Numbered from the stretch's first letter, positions 34,007-44,679 are shown. The stretch is DNA of 53,839 bases from an uncultured Sphingobacterium sp. (GCA_947630335.1 CANRHE010000003.1:1-53839); one strand, 5' to 3'. The notes: generated by a model from the sequence alone, not told the origin. Numbers and translations are program-made.

Positions 34007-34737
34007 GAGTATTTGCTGGTCCCAACGGATCAGGAAAGTCTACTTTATTTGCAACCATCTCCGAACTAAAACAGTTTCATATTGGACATTTCATTAACTC
34101 AGATGAAATTGAGAAAGAAATTGTCTCTAAGGGCTTTATCAATATAGAAGACTTTGATTTACATCTTACTCAAGCAGATCTAGACGAGTTCAAAAAAGAA
34201 CCGAATACGATATCCCTTATTGAAAAAGCAACGTTAGAAGGTCAGCATATTGATATTGAAATTAAAGAGAATGTCATTATTGACAAATCGAGAAAAACCC
34301 ATAGCTATGAAGCTTCATTAATTACAGCTTTTTTACGCAAGCATCTACTGGAAAAGGGAATCAGTTATTCTTTCGAATCTGTAATGAGCCATCCCTCTAA
34401 GCTGGAGGAGATTAAACAAGCAAATGATTTAGGGTACAGAACCTATTTATATTTTGTCTGTCTCCAAGATTCAGATATGAATATATCACGTGTTGCCAAT
34501 AGAGTACAAAAAGGCGGTCATCCTGTGGATTCTGAAAGGATAATCAAAAGATATAATGCTACTTTAGACAATTTATTGCCAGCACTATTATTGGTTGACA
34601 AAGCATATATTTTTGATAATTCTTCTAGCCAAATGTTACTCTGCGCAGAAGTAGTGAGCGGGAAAATAGAAATCTTGGTCAATGAAGATAAAGTTCCTAA
34701 CTGGTTTATCGAAAACGTCATTAACAAGATTCAATAA
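33985..34737 (+). CDS. Zeta toxin-family P-loop kinase
   Basis: RVFAGPNGSGKSTLFATI, FINSDEIEKEI, FESVMSHPSKLEEIKQANDLGYRTYLYFV, RVQKGGHPVDSERI. Confidence 0.85.
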   Translation: MPRAKRLRVFAGPNGSGKSTLFATISELKQFHIGHFINSDEIEKEIVSKGFINIEDFDLHLTQADLDEFKKEPNTISLIEKATLEGQHIDIEIKENVIIDKSRKTHSYEASLITAFLRKHLLEKGISYSFESVMSHPSKLEEIKQANDLGYRTYLYFVCLQDSDMNISRVANRVQKGGHPVDSERIIKRYNATLDNLLPALLLVDKAYIFDNSSSQMLLCAEVVSGKIEILVNEDKVPNWFIENVINKIQ

Positions 34738-34772
34738 ACAAGCCCCTGATCCTCTCAAGGGCTGTTCCAAAA
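34738..34772. repeat. Hairpin-containing direct repeat, copy 2
   Basis: ACAAGCCCCTGATCCTCTCAAGGGCTGTTCCAAAA, matches copy at 33630. Confidence 0.85.
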
Positions 34773-34830
34773 GAAAACTTCTTATGTTCGATTCATAGAA
34801 GGTGAAAGCATAAAAATGATTTATAAAACG

Positions 34831-34945
34831 TTATAAATCATTTTTAAGATAAAACCAAAATTCGCTATCCGCAGATACGTCCTGCCATTTTTCAAACTCT
34901 ACGAAACGGTTTTTAGAATAGGCTTCAACCGCAGATAGTTGGAGA
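34831..34945 (-). pseudogene. C-terminal gene fragment, possibly GNAT acetyltransferase
   Basis: Minus frame reads LQLSAVEAYSKNRFVEFEKWQDVSADSEFWFYLKNDL* with no gene body upstream. Confidence 0.45.
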
Positions 34946-34947
34946 AG

Positions 34948-35598
34948 TTAATAACCGATAGTGAAACGCTCCTGATGATGTTGTGGATTTTCGAGTTCGT
35001 CTACCATTGCTTTAGCATAGTCCTGAACAGAAATTTTGCTTTCGCCGTTGTCATTAATAATTAAATCATCTTTACCAAGACGATAACTACCTGTGCGTTC
35101 GCCCGGTTCAAGCGAACCTGCTGGAGAGAAGAATACCCAATCAATGTCTTTTTCATTCCTTAACGTATTGAGGTAAAATTCGCCAAGCGATTTTACACCC
35201 CCCATAATTTCGGCAGGAATAGCTCCTGAATCTACTACACGCAAACCTGGGGCTACGAACAATGTGCCTGCACCGCCAACAATAAGCAGACGTTTAATTC
35301 CCGCATTTTTAACTCCTGCGAGAATTTGCGGATATACTTTCAACGTGAGGTCGTAAATATCGGGATTAGTCCACCCCGGATTGTACGCGCTGATAACGGC
35401 ATCCGCACCTTGGCAGATTTCTGCTACCGTGTCAGCATCCGAAACGTCAGCCTTAACAACTGTAACATCGGGATTTGAAATTTTAATACCTTCGGGATTA
35501 CGAACTATTGCCGTTACTTTGATACCTCGGTTCAGTGCTTCATTCAGGATAGCAGACCCTACGAATCCGCTTGCTCCAATCAATACAATTTTTTTCAT
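34948..35598 (-). CDS. NAD(P)H-binding epimerase-like protein
   Basis: IVLIGASGFVGSAILNEALNRG; GADAVISAYNPG. Confidence 0.9.
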   Translation of the reverse strand: MKKIVLIGASGFVGSAILNEALNRGIKVTAIVRNPEGIKISNPDVTVVKADVSDADTVAEICQGADAVISAYNPGWTNPDIYDLTLKVYPQILAGVKNAGIKRLLIVGGAGTLFVAPGLRVVDSGAIPAEIMGGVKSLGEFYLNTLRNEKDIDWVFFSPAGSLEPGERTGSYRLGKDDLIINDNGESKISVQDYAKAMVDELENPQHHQERFTIGY

Positions 35599-35716
35599 TG
35601 CTATACTTTAAATTTATTTATATTATGAAATGGTTTTGCCATTGTATAATACAAATATACAGCAGTAAAATTTCGATGTGATTATCAATCAGCGTCTATT
35701 AATGGTAAATATCCGC

Positions 35717-36565
35717 TTATAATTTTTTTCTTATCGAATCTCGAAATTGTGCAGGTGTCATGCCTATATGTTTACGGAAGTATTTAGTAAAGTTGGTCGG
35801 CTCATCGAAACCGAGTTGAAACCCAATCTCTTTAGCCGATAAGTTGCTATAGGAGAGCATTCTTTGCGCTTCCAAAATTACACGCGAATCTATATGTTTT
35901 TTTGGCGTTTTAGCGGTTAAAGCCTTGAGCTCCTTAGAAAGGAATTTTTCGTTTACGCCCAATAATTGCACATAAAACTCGGTATTCCTATTCTCTTTAT
36001 AATGCTTTTCAACAGCATTATAAAATTCCCTACAGATAGTATTAAGCGAAGGTGAATAACCTGTTTTAAGTTGCCTCTCCGTTTCCAGTAAAATAACCCT
36101 TAGATAGCTTTGGGCTATTCCTGTTTGGAAAGAATCGCGCATGTGCTTTAACTCTTCCTCTAACAAGGAGGTCAGATTATTCATGAGTTGAGGGCAAATT
36201 AAAGTAGTTTTATTCAGACTTACAGGGTTGAGAATTTCAGCCGTATGTAGAAAATTTGAATCTAATTCGCTAACCGTGAAGAATAAGCCTGTGAATAATA
36301 TTATTTTCCCAGCATAGTCGGAAGTCATATCAAATTGACAAACTTGACCCGCAGAGATAATCAAAATCTCACCTGCTTTCATAGTAATATCCCGAAAGTC
36401 GATGTGAAAAATGGCCTCTCCTTCAGTAAGCCAAACAATTTGATAAAAGGTTGCCTTATGAGGTTGTCCAAGCAGTTTCGAAAACTCTTTTACAAACCTC
36501 ATATCCTTTACCTCTATTTCTATCGGTAAATCCTTAAATTCAAATATTTTGATATTCGCACTCAT
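35717..36565 (-). CDS. AraC-family transcriptional regulator
   Basis: SAKEIGFQLGFDEPTNFTKYFRKHIGMTPAQFR. Confidence 0.92.
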   Translation of the reverse strand: MSANIKIFEFKDLPIEIEVKDMRFVKEFSKLLGQPHKATFYQIVWLTEGEAIFHIDFRDITMKAGEILIISAGQVCQFDMTSDYAGKIILFTGLFFTVSELDSNFLHTAEILNPVSLNKTTLICPQLMNNLTSLLEEELKHMRDSFQTGIAQSYLRVILLETERQLKTGYSPSLNTICREFYNAVEKHYKENRNTEFYVQLLGVNEKFLSKELKALTAKTPKKHIDSRVILEAQRMLSYSNLSAKEIGFQLGFDEPTNFTKYFRKHIGMTPAQFRDSIRKKL

Positions 36566-36672
36566 TAGCTCAAAAATAACTAATAAAGATCAAACAGAGT
36601 TATGAAACCCCTTATATATAGTATTAGAACCATCCATATGATTATTATATTTACTTTAAAGACACCTAATAG

Positions 36673-37500
36673 CTATAGCCCACCTTCCCACCATTTCATA
36701 AACCTACTCACCGTATCTTTTGGAACAATCAATAACCCCGTGTAGTGAAACGTCAATAGCAATTTTTTAGAGCGTACACTGGGTCCTTCGTCGATACCTG
36801 ATATAACATCATGCGCTACAATCCAAGAACCTGTAGCGAAAAAATTCTTATCAGTAACCAACTGATCTTTCAGCCGTACAATAGACTCTCTAGAAGTAAA
36901 AGCACGACCATCTTTCAGGTATATCCATATTGTACGATCCTCACGAACGCATAACGCCACTTTTGTTTGATCCACTACAGATTTTATACCGCCACTATAC
37001 ACTTCCAGCGGCAACCGAATTTCCTCATCTGGCACCACATTCTTCTTTGCCAGTAGCAAGGACTTCAATATATACCGCATCAACATCAACACATTTATGA
37101 ACAAGAAAAAGAACAATAAAAATGGCCACAGGTCATTTACATAAGCATAAAGGTCAAGCTCTTTCCCAAAAAATGCGAGATAGAGATAAGCAAATGGGAA
37201 TGCTAATACGATGGGGACAAGCAAAGTCTTCAGAAAATAAATACATACTCTACGCCAACGTGTCGAATAAAATCTCTCCATCTCCCGTATCGTTATCCAA
37301 TTGAGTATTAGCACGACTATAGTGAGCAAAAAGAGATGAAACACAAACTGAGGGATAAAACCCTTCACCGTAAAAATTTCAAAAAAGCCCTCCGGCTCCT
37401 GTGCAGAAAGTATGAAATGAGCTGCAAAAAACACCAAGACGACCTGCATGATGTTAAACACATAATTAAAAAACTTCCAATCTTGGGGATTCCAGTTCAT
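36673..37500 (-). CDS. Membrane protein with LytTR DNA-binding domain
   Basis: Four TM segments then IWIYLKDGRAFTSRESIVRLKDQL LytTR-like domain. Confidence 0.82.
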   Translation of the reverse strand: MNWNPQDWKFFNYVFNIMQVVLVFFAAHFILSAQEPEGFFEIFTVKGFIPQFVFHLFLLTIVVLILNWITIREMERFYSTRWRRVCIYFLKTLLVPIVLAFPFAYLYLAFFGKELDLYAYVNDLWPFLLFFFLFINVLMLMRYILKSLLLAKKNVVPDEEIRLPLEVYSGGIKSVVDQTKVALCVREDRTIWIYLKDGRAFTSRESIVRLKDQLVTDKNFFATGSWIVAHDVISGIDEGPSVRSKKLLLTFHYTGLLIVPKDTVSRFMKWWEGGL

Positions 37501-37716
37501 ATTAGTTTCAGTTATAGTTGGCCTAGACAGAGATGAGCTCGTCCTACATTTATATTGGTGTGTCTGAATTCAAACTTATGTTGTCCGAATTATACATCAC
37601 TTGTCCGAATATAGCATTTTATTCGCATTAAGACAATTGTCTATAGTTTTAAGCCTATATTAGCCATAGGCTATACAATTGAAAGCCAATTTATTAATCC
37701 AACTAAACAATGTATT

Positions 37717-38088
37717 ATGAGAACCAAAACACCATTCACGTCCACTGACGTCAACAAAAAAATGGAAGAAATCCGCAAAGCCGATGATACTACTGTAGAA
37801 CGAGAAGCCCTTGCCGTAGAGACAGACTTTAACAAGTGGTTGCTTGACAATTTTGAGCTAGCCGATAGCCAAGTCAACTACCTAGTAAGCTTAGGCTCTG
37901 AATTTAGTACAACTACAGGAACTAATCTCGGACAGGCATTTCGCAAGCGCAATGTGGTAACCATGGAAAAAGGCGAAGTGCAGGCGCGAAGTATCAAGTT
38001 CGTACGTGAGGAACAGATACAACGTACCACCTATGCTCCGGGCACAGATGCTCGTGAAGATGAAGTGCTACATTATTTCATCAGCTAA
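37717..38088 (+). CDS. Small hypothetical protein
   Basis: 123-aa ORF, ATG start, soluble composition. Confidence 0.55.
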   Translation: MRTKTPFTSTDVNKKMEEIRKADDTTVEREALAVETDFNKWLLDNFELADSQVNYLVSLGSEFSTTTGTNLGQAFRKRNVVTMEKGEVQARSIKFVREEQIQRTTYAPGTDAREDEVLHYFIS

Positions 38089-38165
38089 TTCCATGGCATT
38101 CCATTGGTATTTAGTCTTTGCTATACCCTAAAGTATAGCAAAGACATACTCAAGTTCAGAGCAGT

Positions 38166-38687
38166 ATGAGTACATTTGACATTACCTTTCTCTTATCCCA
38201 GATACAATTATCCCTTGCACAGCAACAGGACATTCAATCTTTTGTCCATCACAAGATCCTACCTAAGGACAGCATCCTCCTACTCGATCCAGAAGACCTC
38301 ATCGTCGCAGACTGTGGTATCCTGATGAAGATACACCACGATAACAATGATGTTGCTCATTTCATAGCTCCCCACGAACTCGCTATCTACCCCAATAAAG
38401 AGGATCCCTACCAGCTACAAGCCTTGGAGTTATGCAGTATTTATTATATCAGGCACCATGATGTCATGACCTTACTCCATCGGCACAGCACACTATCCGC
38501 CGCCTACCACAAGATGCTTCGTGTCTGGAGCATGCGCCGTATGATCAGATGCGAACTACTCCTACTCCCTAGAGCCCAGGCAAAGAGTGCCTTCTACAAA
38601 AAATTCGCTACTATCGCTGCTCGTATTCCTTACAAGTATATCGCCTCCTATCTTGATATGACACCCAGCTACTTCAGCCAGTTATAG
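38166..38687 (+). CDS. Crp/Fnr-like regulator, apparently C-terminally truncated
   Basis: cNMP-like fold; ends RIPYKYIASYLDMTPSYFSQL* within the HTH recognition region. Confidence 0.7.
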   Translation: MSTFDITFLLSQIQLSLAQQQDIQSFVHHKILPKDSILLLDPEDLIVADCGILMKIHHDNNDVAHFIAPHELAIYPNKEDPYQLQALELCSIYYIRHHDVMTLLHRHSTLSAAYHKMLRVWSMRRMIRCELLLLPRAQAKSAFYKKFATIAARIPYKYIASYLDMTPSYFSQL

Positions 38688-38693
38688 GAGTAA

Positions 38694-38732
38694 AACTATC
38701 AATTTTGACAGTGAGAACTATCAATTTTGACA
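38694..38732. repeat. Two perfect 17-bp direct repeats 22 bp apart
   Basis: AACTATCAATTTTGACA at 38694-38710 and 38716-38732. Confidence 0.9.
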
Positions 38733-38891
38733 TCGCAATTGCCAGATTACTGGCGAACTTAGCATTATCAAGTATAAACAAACAGCCCTCCTCTTTCCAA
38801 AGGCAATAAAGTGGAAAGAAAATTAAACAAACAAAACAAACATATGATTCACAATTAGTTAAATATTATCAGCTTAACAATAGCAAAAAGT

Positions 38892-39515
38892 ATGAACCCA
38901 ACAAGAAGACATATCGCCCTTTACAGCATACAACTATTCCTGATGCTCTTCTGGCTATACGTAGCAATAGACAAGCTATGGAGTCTGTCTGAGTTTCATA
39001 CCGCACTACTGCGTCAACCCTTTCCCGATAGCTGGGCAGCTATACTGTATTGGCTATTACCCTTAGCAGAACTAGCCCTCGGCTTGGCCCTAGTCATGAG
39101 CGCACCGCGGTACAATAATCGTCATGCAGCGAAGATCAACCACGTAGGAATCTCTAGAACAGCCTATCTTTTATCCGCAGCACTCCTATCGATATTTACT
39201 CTATACATCGCCCTTGGCGTACTAGGCCTATACCCCAAGCGGCCATGCGGCTGCGCATCCGTATTCAAAAGCTTAAACTGGAATCAGCATCTCCTCGTCA
39301 ATCTTTTCCTACTCGCCCTATCTATACTGGGGTGGTACTTGACTGGGCCAACCGCTCCCGTAGATCCAACACACCATAACAGAGATACAGCGAGCAGAGC
39401 GATACCCTCAATACATGAAAGCCAGGAGGATGCCTCAAGCACAGCCATGATGCATGCGGTAAACTTATTCAAGCGCTACCGAATGCTATTCAATCTATTC
39501 CCCCTTAGCGGGTAG
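38892..39515 (+). CDS. MauE/DoxX-like membrane protein
   Basis: Four TM helices, cysteine pair in YPKRPCGCASVFKSLNWNQHLLVNLFL. Confidence 0.8.
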   Translation: MNPTRRHIALYSIQLFLMLFWLYVAIDKLWSLSEFHTALLRQPFPDSWAAILYWLLPLAELALGLALVMSAPRYNNRHAAKINHVGISRTAYLLSAALLSIFTLYIALGVLGLYPKRPCGCASVFKSLNWNQHLLVNLFLLALSILGWYLTGPTAPVDPTHHNRDTASRAIPSIHESQEDASSTAMMHAVNLFKRYRMLFNLFPLSG

Positions 39516-39684
39516 AGTCCTCAATACCTAGTCGTGTCAGCACACGCGCCAAACTCCTAGTAGCGTGCTCGAGGAATACATGGAATGCTAAACTCCTCGT
39601 AAAAGAAAAGCTGCAATCCCTAGTGTAAGAAATATAAAGTTTTTTGGAGGACGTTTTTTGCTATTATAAAAACGGCAACTGAAG

Positions 39685-40053
39685 ATGAAATTAATAGAAA
39701 TCATCAAAAAACACGGCATGCTGCTGGTAGCAGGATTAGCCGTTATAGGATTTAGTTCATTCAAAATGATCGAGAAGACCACTTTTAGTGAAGTATGGTT
39801 TACATTCAATAGTCCTCTAAACCCAAGTGATGGAGTAGCCTATGAAGAAGCTGTTCTTGAGCCTTCTAACTACACCAATACAGGGTCGCCGACAAATCCT
39901 GTAGGATGCAACGATACACAAAAAGTATGTGCTATCAGTGCTGAACCTGATGCAAATGGTAATATACCACAAGCAACATTAGATATGCACGAAAGTGATC
40001 TTTTAAATCCCGCATCTACTAACCCTAACATTAGTCGAAAGCTAAACGATTAA
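39685..40053 (+). CDS. Small exported protein (DUF6520-like)
   Basis: Signal-like N-terminus, two cysteines CNDTQKVC, position next to MauE-like gene. Confidence 0.6.
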   Translation: MKLIEIIKKHGMLLVAGLAVIGFSSFKMIEKTTFSEVWFTFNSPLNPSDGVAYEEAVLEPSNYTNTGSPTNPVGCNDTQKVCAISAEPDANGNIPQATLDMHESDLLNPASTNPNISRKLND

Positions 40054-40122
40054 TATAGGCCAACCTACTAGAATGTTGCTGAAATAGCCGGCTTGATTAC
40101 AATCAAGACGGCTATTTTGGAT

Positions 40123-41460
40123 TTAATTTTGAGGAAAACCTGCGTTATTTACAACATCTTCTGGAATTAAATATGCAAAAGATCTTACATCATCTATTGC
40201 TATCGAAATTAACTGGTCACCGATTTTTCGGAAAAGTTGTTCCCTTCCTAGATATTTACTTTCTAGTCTACGTACATCGTCCCAACGAACGCCACGCATA
40301 ATTAATTCTTTACGTCGTTCAGCATACACTTCTTTCAATAAATCATCCTTGGTGACGAACGTAATTTCTAAGAAGTTATCCCTCTTATACCGATGCTTTC
40401 TAAACCAATTCAACGACGCAAGAGCTTCCTTAAACTGGTCTCTCCTTGCTTCACACTCTGCCTTTATTAACCATAACTCAGCAGTAGTTAACCCGTTAAA
40501 TTTAGGATCTGCATTACTTTTTGAATAATCTCCCGTAAATGCCATATACCCATCCGTTTGTTTACTAAAAAATAGATTCTTCCTTATATCATACTGATCA
40601 TAAGCGCTATAAAAATTAGAATCTACCCGAAGAATAGCCTCTCGGGTAACACTACCTATAGAGTGCGTAGAAAAAAACAAAACCTCTTCATTAAACATTT
40701 CAAATGGGTATTTAGCTGTTGAAGTAATTAAATTATAATTCATCAAATCTGAATAAATGGACAGGGCAGAATCTGCGTAAAGGGCTGCATTATGATAATC
40801 ATTCATAGAAAGATAGAGCCTAGACAATAGCGCCATTGCACTTGTTCTATTTGGCCGTGTCGGATATGGCTGTTTGCCAACGCTGAGCAGGCTAACTGAT
40901 TTCTTAAGATCAGTAATCATCATTTCATAAGATGCCTGTAATGTTAGCCTTACAGATGGTTCATTCACATCAGACGTCAATTTCATTACTGGACCGAGAA
41001 CAGAGCCCGAGTTTACTGGGTTATAAGCAGGAGCGAAAACCTGTGCAAGATCCCAATAACTGAATGCCTTAAAAAATAACGCACTCCCCAACAGTTCATT
41101 GTATTTATTTTTTGACATAGTTATCTTTTCTAAATTATCCAATACCGAATTTACATTCAGTATGCGCTGATAAGACACCCAGTAGGTATTAGATAGCGGA
41201 ACTTTTCCCCATGTGTAAATTGCTCGTTCTACCTCTCCCGATAGAGCATTAAAGTAAGGGGTAGGGATAAAAAAATTGTCGGATGCCACTTCGCCAACAG
41301 CCGAAACATAAGCTTTATTCATGGTTACAGCATAATCAAGTAATGCCTGTAAATCATTTTCTGACGTTATAGTCGCTAATGAAAGATCTGATTTCTCTTC
41401 TAGAAAATCGTTGCAAGAGATAAACGTTAGCAACGATAATATAATTATTAATCGTTTCAT
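40123..41460 (-). CDS. RagB/SusD-family outer-membrane lipoprotein
   Basis: Lipobox FISC; ALFFKAFSYWDLAQVFAPAY; ELWLIKAECEARR; YAERRKELIMRGVRWDDVRRL. Confidence 0.94.
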   Translation of the reverse strand: MKRLIIILSLLTFISCNDFLEEKSDLSLATITSENDLQALLDYAVTMNKAYVSAVGEVASDNFFIPTPYFNALSGEVERAIYTWGKVPLSNTYWVSYQRILNVNSVLDNLEKITMSKNKYNELLGSALFFKAFSYWDLAQVFAPAYNPVNSGSVLGPVMKLTSDVNEPSVRLTLQASYEMMITDLKKSVSLLSVGKQPYPTRPNRTSAMALLSRLYLSMNDYHNAALYADSALSIYSDLMNYNLITSTAKYPFEMFNEEVLFFSTHSIGSVTREAILRVDSNFYSAYDQYDIRKNLFFSKQTDGYMAFTGDYSKSNADPKFNGLTTAELWLIKAECEARRDQFKEALASLNWFRKHRYKRDNFLEITFVTKDDLLKEVYAERRKELIMRGVRWDDVRRLESKYLGREQLFRKIGDQLISIAIDDVRSFAYLIPEDVVNNAGFPQN

Positions 41461-41466
41461 AATACT

Positions 41467-44400
41467 TTAAAAATTAATATTTAAACCCATACTATATGCT
41501 CTTGGATTCGGAATCTTACCCCTATATTCTGGATCGACATCACTCTTAGTTGCTTTCCATAAAAGAGCTACATTATTTGCCATAAGAAATAGTGTAAATG
41601 GTATTTCCTTTTTCTTAAGTCTCATATTGGAGCGGTAATCCATACGCACGTCTTGTAAGCGGATATAGTCCCCCTTCTCTATTAAGACAGTGGAATTTGA
41701 ATAAAAGAGATTGGCATTTGCATCTATTGGATACATCATTACAGGGACATGAGTTTGGTACTCATCACCTGGTTTTTGCCACCTATCCATGTAATCAATA
41801 TGGCCATCATTATTGGCATATAGATTTTGATAGTTAATACTCGGTCTTTGAAAATAATACTTAAATCGATACGAGAGACTTGCAGATAATGAGAACGCGC
41901 CATAATCAAATGTATTTCTCAAATTACCAAAAAACAAAGGTCTGGCTGACCCTATTTTATCCATTTGTGAAAGATCTTTGTTACGCATAATACTACGGTA
42001 ATCCGTACTCACTTCACCATTCAGATATCCCTGAGGCATTCCTTTTTCGTTCAATCCAGCCCATCTATACGCGTATACCTGATACACCAGGTCATTTTCA
42101 ATATTGGAAATATTCCCAACATTTACGTAAGAATTCGGCAATTTAGGATCGGTCAATGTTTTTACAATCCAGTTATTATTATAGCTATAAAGAAGTGAAC
42201 TGGACCAACGGATTTTCTTGTCTATGATCTTTCCATCGATTCGAACATCCAAGCCTTTTGATTTAGTATTAGCAGCATTCAATAACATAGAAGCAACTCC
42301 AAGTGAAGGATCTAGTGGATAACTATCAAACAGGTCGAATGTATTTTTTATATAGTAATCAATGGAACCCGACAATTTTCTATTGAACAATGATAGATCT
42401 ACACCAATATTCCAATTCGCTAATTTTTCCCAACGTAGATCTTTGTTCGGTAGGTTTACAATCCGAGCCATTTCATAAGGGATACCCCAATTATTATTAG
42501 GCAGATATTGCAGTGTTGTAAGAGCACTCATGCTGTTGTCAACATTCCCACTATAACCAAATGAACCTCTTATTTTTAATTGACTGATAAAATCAACATC
42601 TAGAAATGATTCTTCATGGACATTCCATCCTGTACCAACAGACCATAATGGTGTCCATTTATTATTCGTATTCACACCGAATAAATTCGAAGCATCTTTA
42701 CGAACGCTTGCAGACAACAAGTATCGTTGTTGAAAATTGTAATCCGATATAAGATAAAACGATAAAAAATTATCAGTAGAAGATTTATTGGGATATAAGT
42801 TAAAGGGTATCATATCATATGATGCCAAGCCACCAAAAACAGGATATCTTTTGGTAAAATCAATCCCAGTGGCGTATGTCAATGTATGTTCATTATAACC
42901 GTACATCGTACTACCCATAGCTTCCGATTTGACACTGCGCATCTCCATCCCTCCATTAACCGTGAAATTATGTCCTTGTTGAGTCAGGTTATAATTCCCC
43001 TGTACTCTAAAATAATTGGATGTACCTCCACTGATATTTTGTCTCAAGATACCTCCATATGGAAACCCATAAGTTATGGCTTCGCCTACAATTACACTTC
43101 CTCTATTGATCAAATTCCGTGCATAATAACTTTGAATATTATGATTTTCATGAGTTGTATTGTTATTGTAGGTGTATCTATATTTCAGACTGATATCCAG
43201 ACCTTTGTTCAACTTTACGTTAGTACCTACATCCAACATAATATTCTTCTGATCAGAAGTAAATGGAGGATTGTTAATAAGATCAATTGGCCTGAACTTC
43301 CAATCCAGTAGTTTGCCATTGCCTGCAGTTTCGATAAAGGAAGTTCTATACTGATAAGGAACAGATAGTGATGTTCCTGTGTCATCTACTAATCTAACAT
43401 AAGGAAATGTATATCCATTATCTGAATAAAAATCACCTCCCGAAGCAAAAGTTGAACGGATATTAGAAAAACTAATGCCAGTCGTAAATTCTAGGAATGA
43501 ATACGGTTTAAAATTACTAAAAAGTCTACCCGTAATCCGTTCCAATTTATCACTTTTTTGAACAGGGTGAGACATATCATATCCCATTTGTGCAATAAAA
43601 TTTACTTTTTCTGCTCCACCTGAAAGGTTATAAGCATACTGTTGGAACGCTGCATTGCGGTACACGTGTTTAAGCATATCCGCTCTAATATCTTGCGCAG
43701 CATATTTCTGTAATTTCTCTTCTAACTCACTATTAGTAATATTCCCATTCTTTTCTTCAATCAACAATTCCACTACTGGTGATAACACAGGTTTCGCGGC
43801 ACTATTTATCAAATTGTTATAATACCCTTTCTCGAATAAAAATTGTTCAACTCCAATCAAGGTTGCATTATCTATAATCTTCCGACCATAAAGATCCGGC
43901 TTTTCATTAATTTTAAAATTCGAAGAAAAATGCTGATTCAAACTTGTACTATATTTTCCACTCTTTGTAGTTATTACGATAACACCATTTCCTGCTCTTG
44001 CGCCCCAGATAGATGAGGCTGCCGCATCTTTCAGAATCACAATATTTTCAATATCGTTTGGATTTATAAGATTAATATCACCATCAAATGGAAAATTATC
44101 CACAACGATTAATGGAGCGCTTCCACCAGTGTTTGCCGTTCGGAGTGTACTAATTCCATGTATATAAACGTTGTTATTGGGCATACGACCATTAGAGGAA
44201 AAAGTAGCATCCCGTCGATCGAAGAGAACCCCTGAACTTACATTCTCTAACTTGCTCATAAAATCAGGACTTGCCTCTCTATTCAGTAATTTACTATCCA
44301 ATATTTCATAAGATCCCACACTTGTTTTTAGTCTTTGTGTATGATACCCTGAATTGACATACACTTCTTCGATTTCTTTCGAGAGTGGAACTAATGATAT

Positions 44401-44679
44401 TACGACATCCTTTTGATTTCTTTTTATTATTACTGATTGTTGAATGTATCCCACAAAACTTACGTTAATATATGCTGAATCTTTATCCAGATTAACTACA
44501 AATTTTCCTTCTGCATTGACAGCTATCCTTCTATGGGGTTCTAACAAGACAACTGAAGCATTAGGAAGAGGAATATTTTTTTCATTGATCACCGTACCAT
44601 GCAATTGCCATTTGGTTTGGCCCAATACTATACTCGTATGGACACATATAAGAATAGTTAGAATGTATAATGCTCTCAT
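41467..44679 (-). CDS. SusC/RagA-family TonB-dependent receptor
   Basis: Carboxypeptidase-like N-domain, plug NIENIVILKDAAASSIWGARAGNGVIVITTKSG, barrel. Confidence 0.96.
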   Translation of the reverse strand: MRALYILTILICVHTSIVLGQTKWQLHGTVINEKNIPLPNASVVLLEPHRRIAVNAEGKFVVNLDKDSAYINVSFVGYIQQSVIIKRNQKDVVISLVPLSKEIEEVYVNSGYHTQRLKTSVGSYEILDSKLLNREASPDFMSKLENVSSGVLFDRRDATFSSNGRMPNNNVYIHGISTLRTANTGGSAPLIVVDNFPFDGDINLINPNDIENIVILKDAAASSIWGARAGNGVIVITTKSGKYSTSLNQHFSSNFKINEKPDLYGRKIIDNATLIGVEQFLFEKGYYNNLINSAAKPVLSPVVELLIEEKNGNITNSELEEKLQKYAAQDIRADMLKHVYRNAAFQQYAYNLSGGAEKVNFIAQMGYDMSHPVQKSDKLERITGRLFSNFKPYSFLEFTTGISFSNIRSTFASGGDFYSDNGYTFPYVRLVDDTGTSLSVPYQYRTSFIETAGNGKLLDWKFRPIDLINNPPFTSDQKNIMLDVGTNVKLNKGLDISLKYRYTYNNNTTHENHNIQSYYARNLINRGSVIVGEAITYGFPYGGILRQNISGGTSNYFRVQGNYNLTQQGHNFTVNGGMEMRSVKSEAMGSTMYGYNEHTLTYATGIDFTKRYPVFGGLASYDMIPFNLYPNKSSTDNFLSFYLISDYNFQQRYLLSASVRKDASNLFGVNTNNKWTPLWSVGTGWNVHEESFLDVDFISQLKIRGSFGYSGNVDNSMSALTTLQYLPNNNWGIPYEMARIVNLPNKDLRWEKLANWNIGVDLSLFNRKLSGSIDYYIKNTFDLFDSYPLDPSLGVASMLLNAANTKSKGLDVRIDGKIIDKKIRWSSSLLYSYNNNWIVKTLTDPKLPNSYVNVGNISNIENDLVYQVYAYRWAGLNEKGMPQGYLNGEVSTDYRSIMRNKDLSQMDKIGSARPLFFGNLRNTFDYGAFSLSASLSYRFKYYFQRPSINYQNLYANNDGHIDYMDRWQKPGDEYQTHVPVMMYPIDANANLFYSNSTVLIEKGDYIRLQDVRMDYRSNMRLKKKEIPFTLFLMANNVALLWKATKSDVDPEYRGKIPNPRAYSMGLNINF

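Noticed and set aside
42886-43311. 141-aa plus-strand ORF
   Set aside because: Antisense to the clear SusC gene with no recognisable domain
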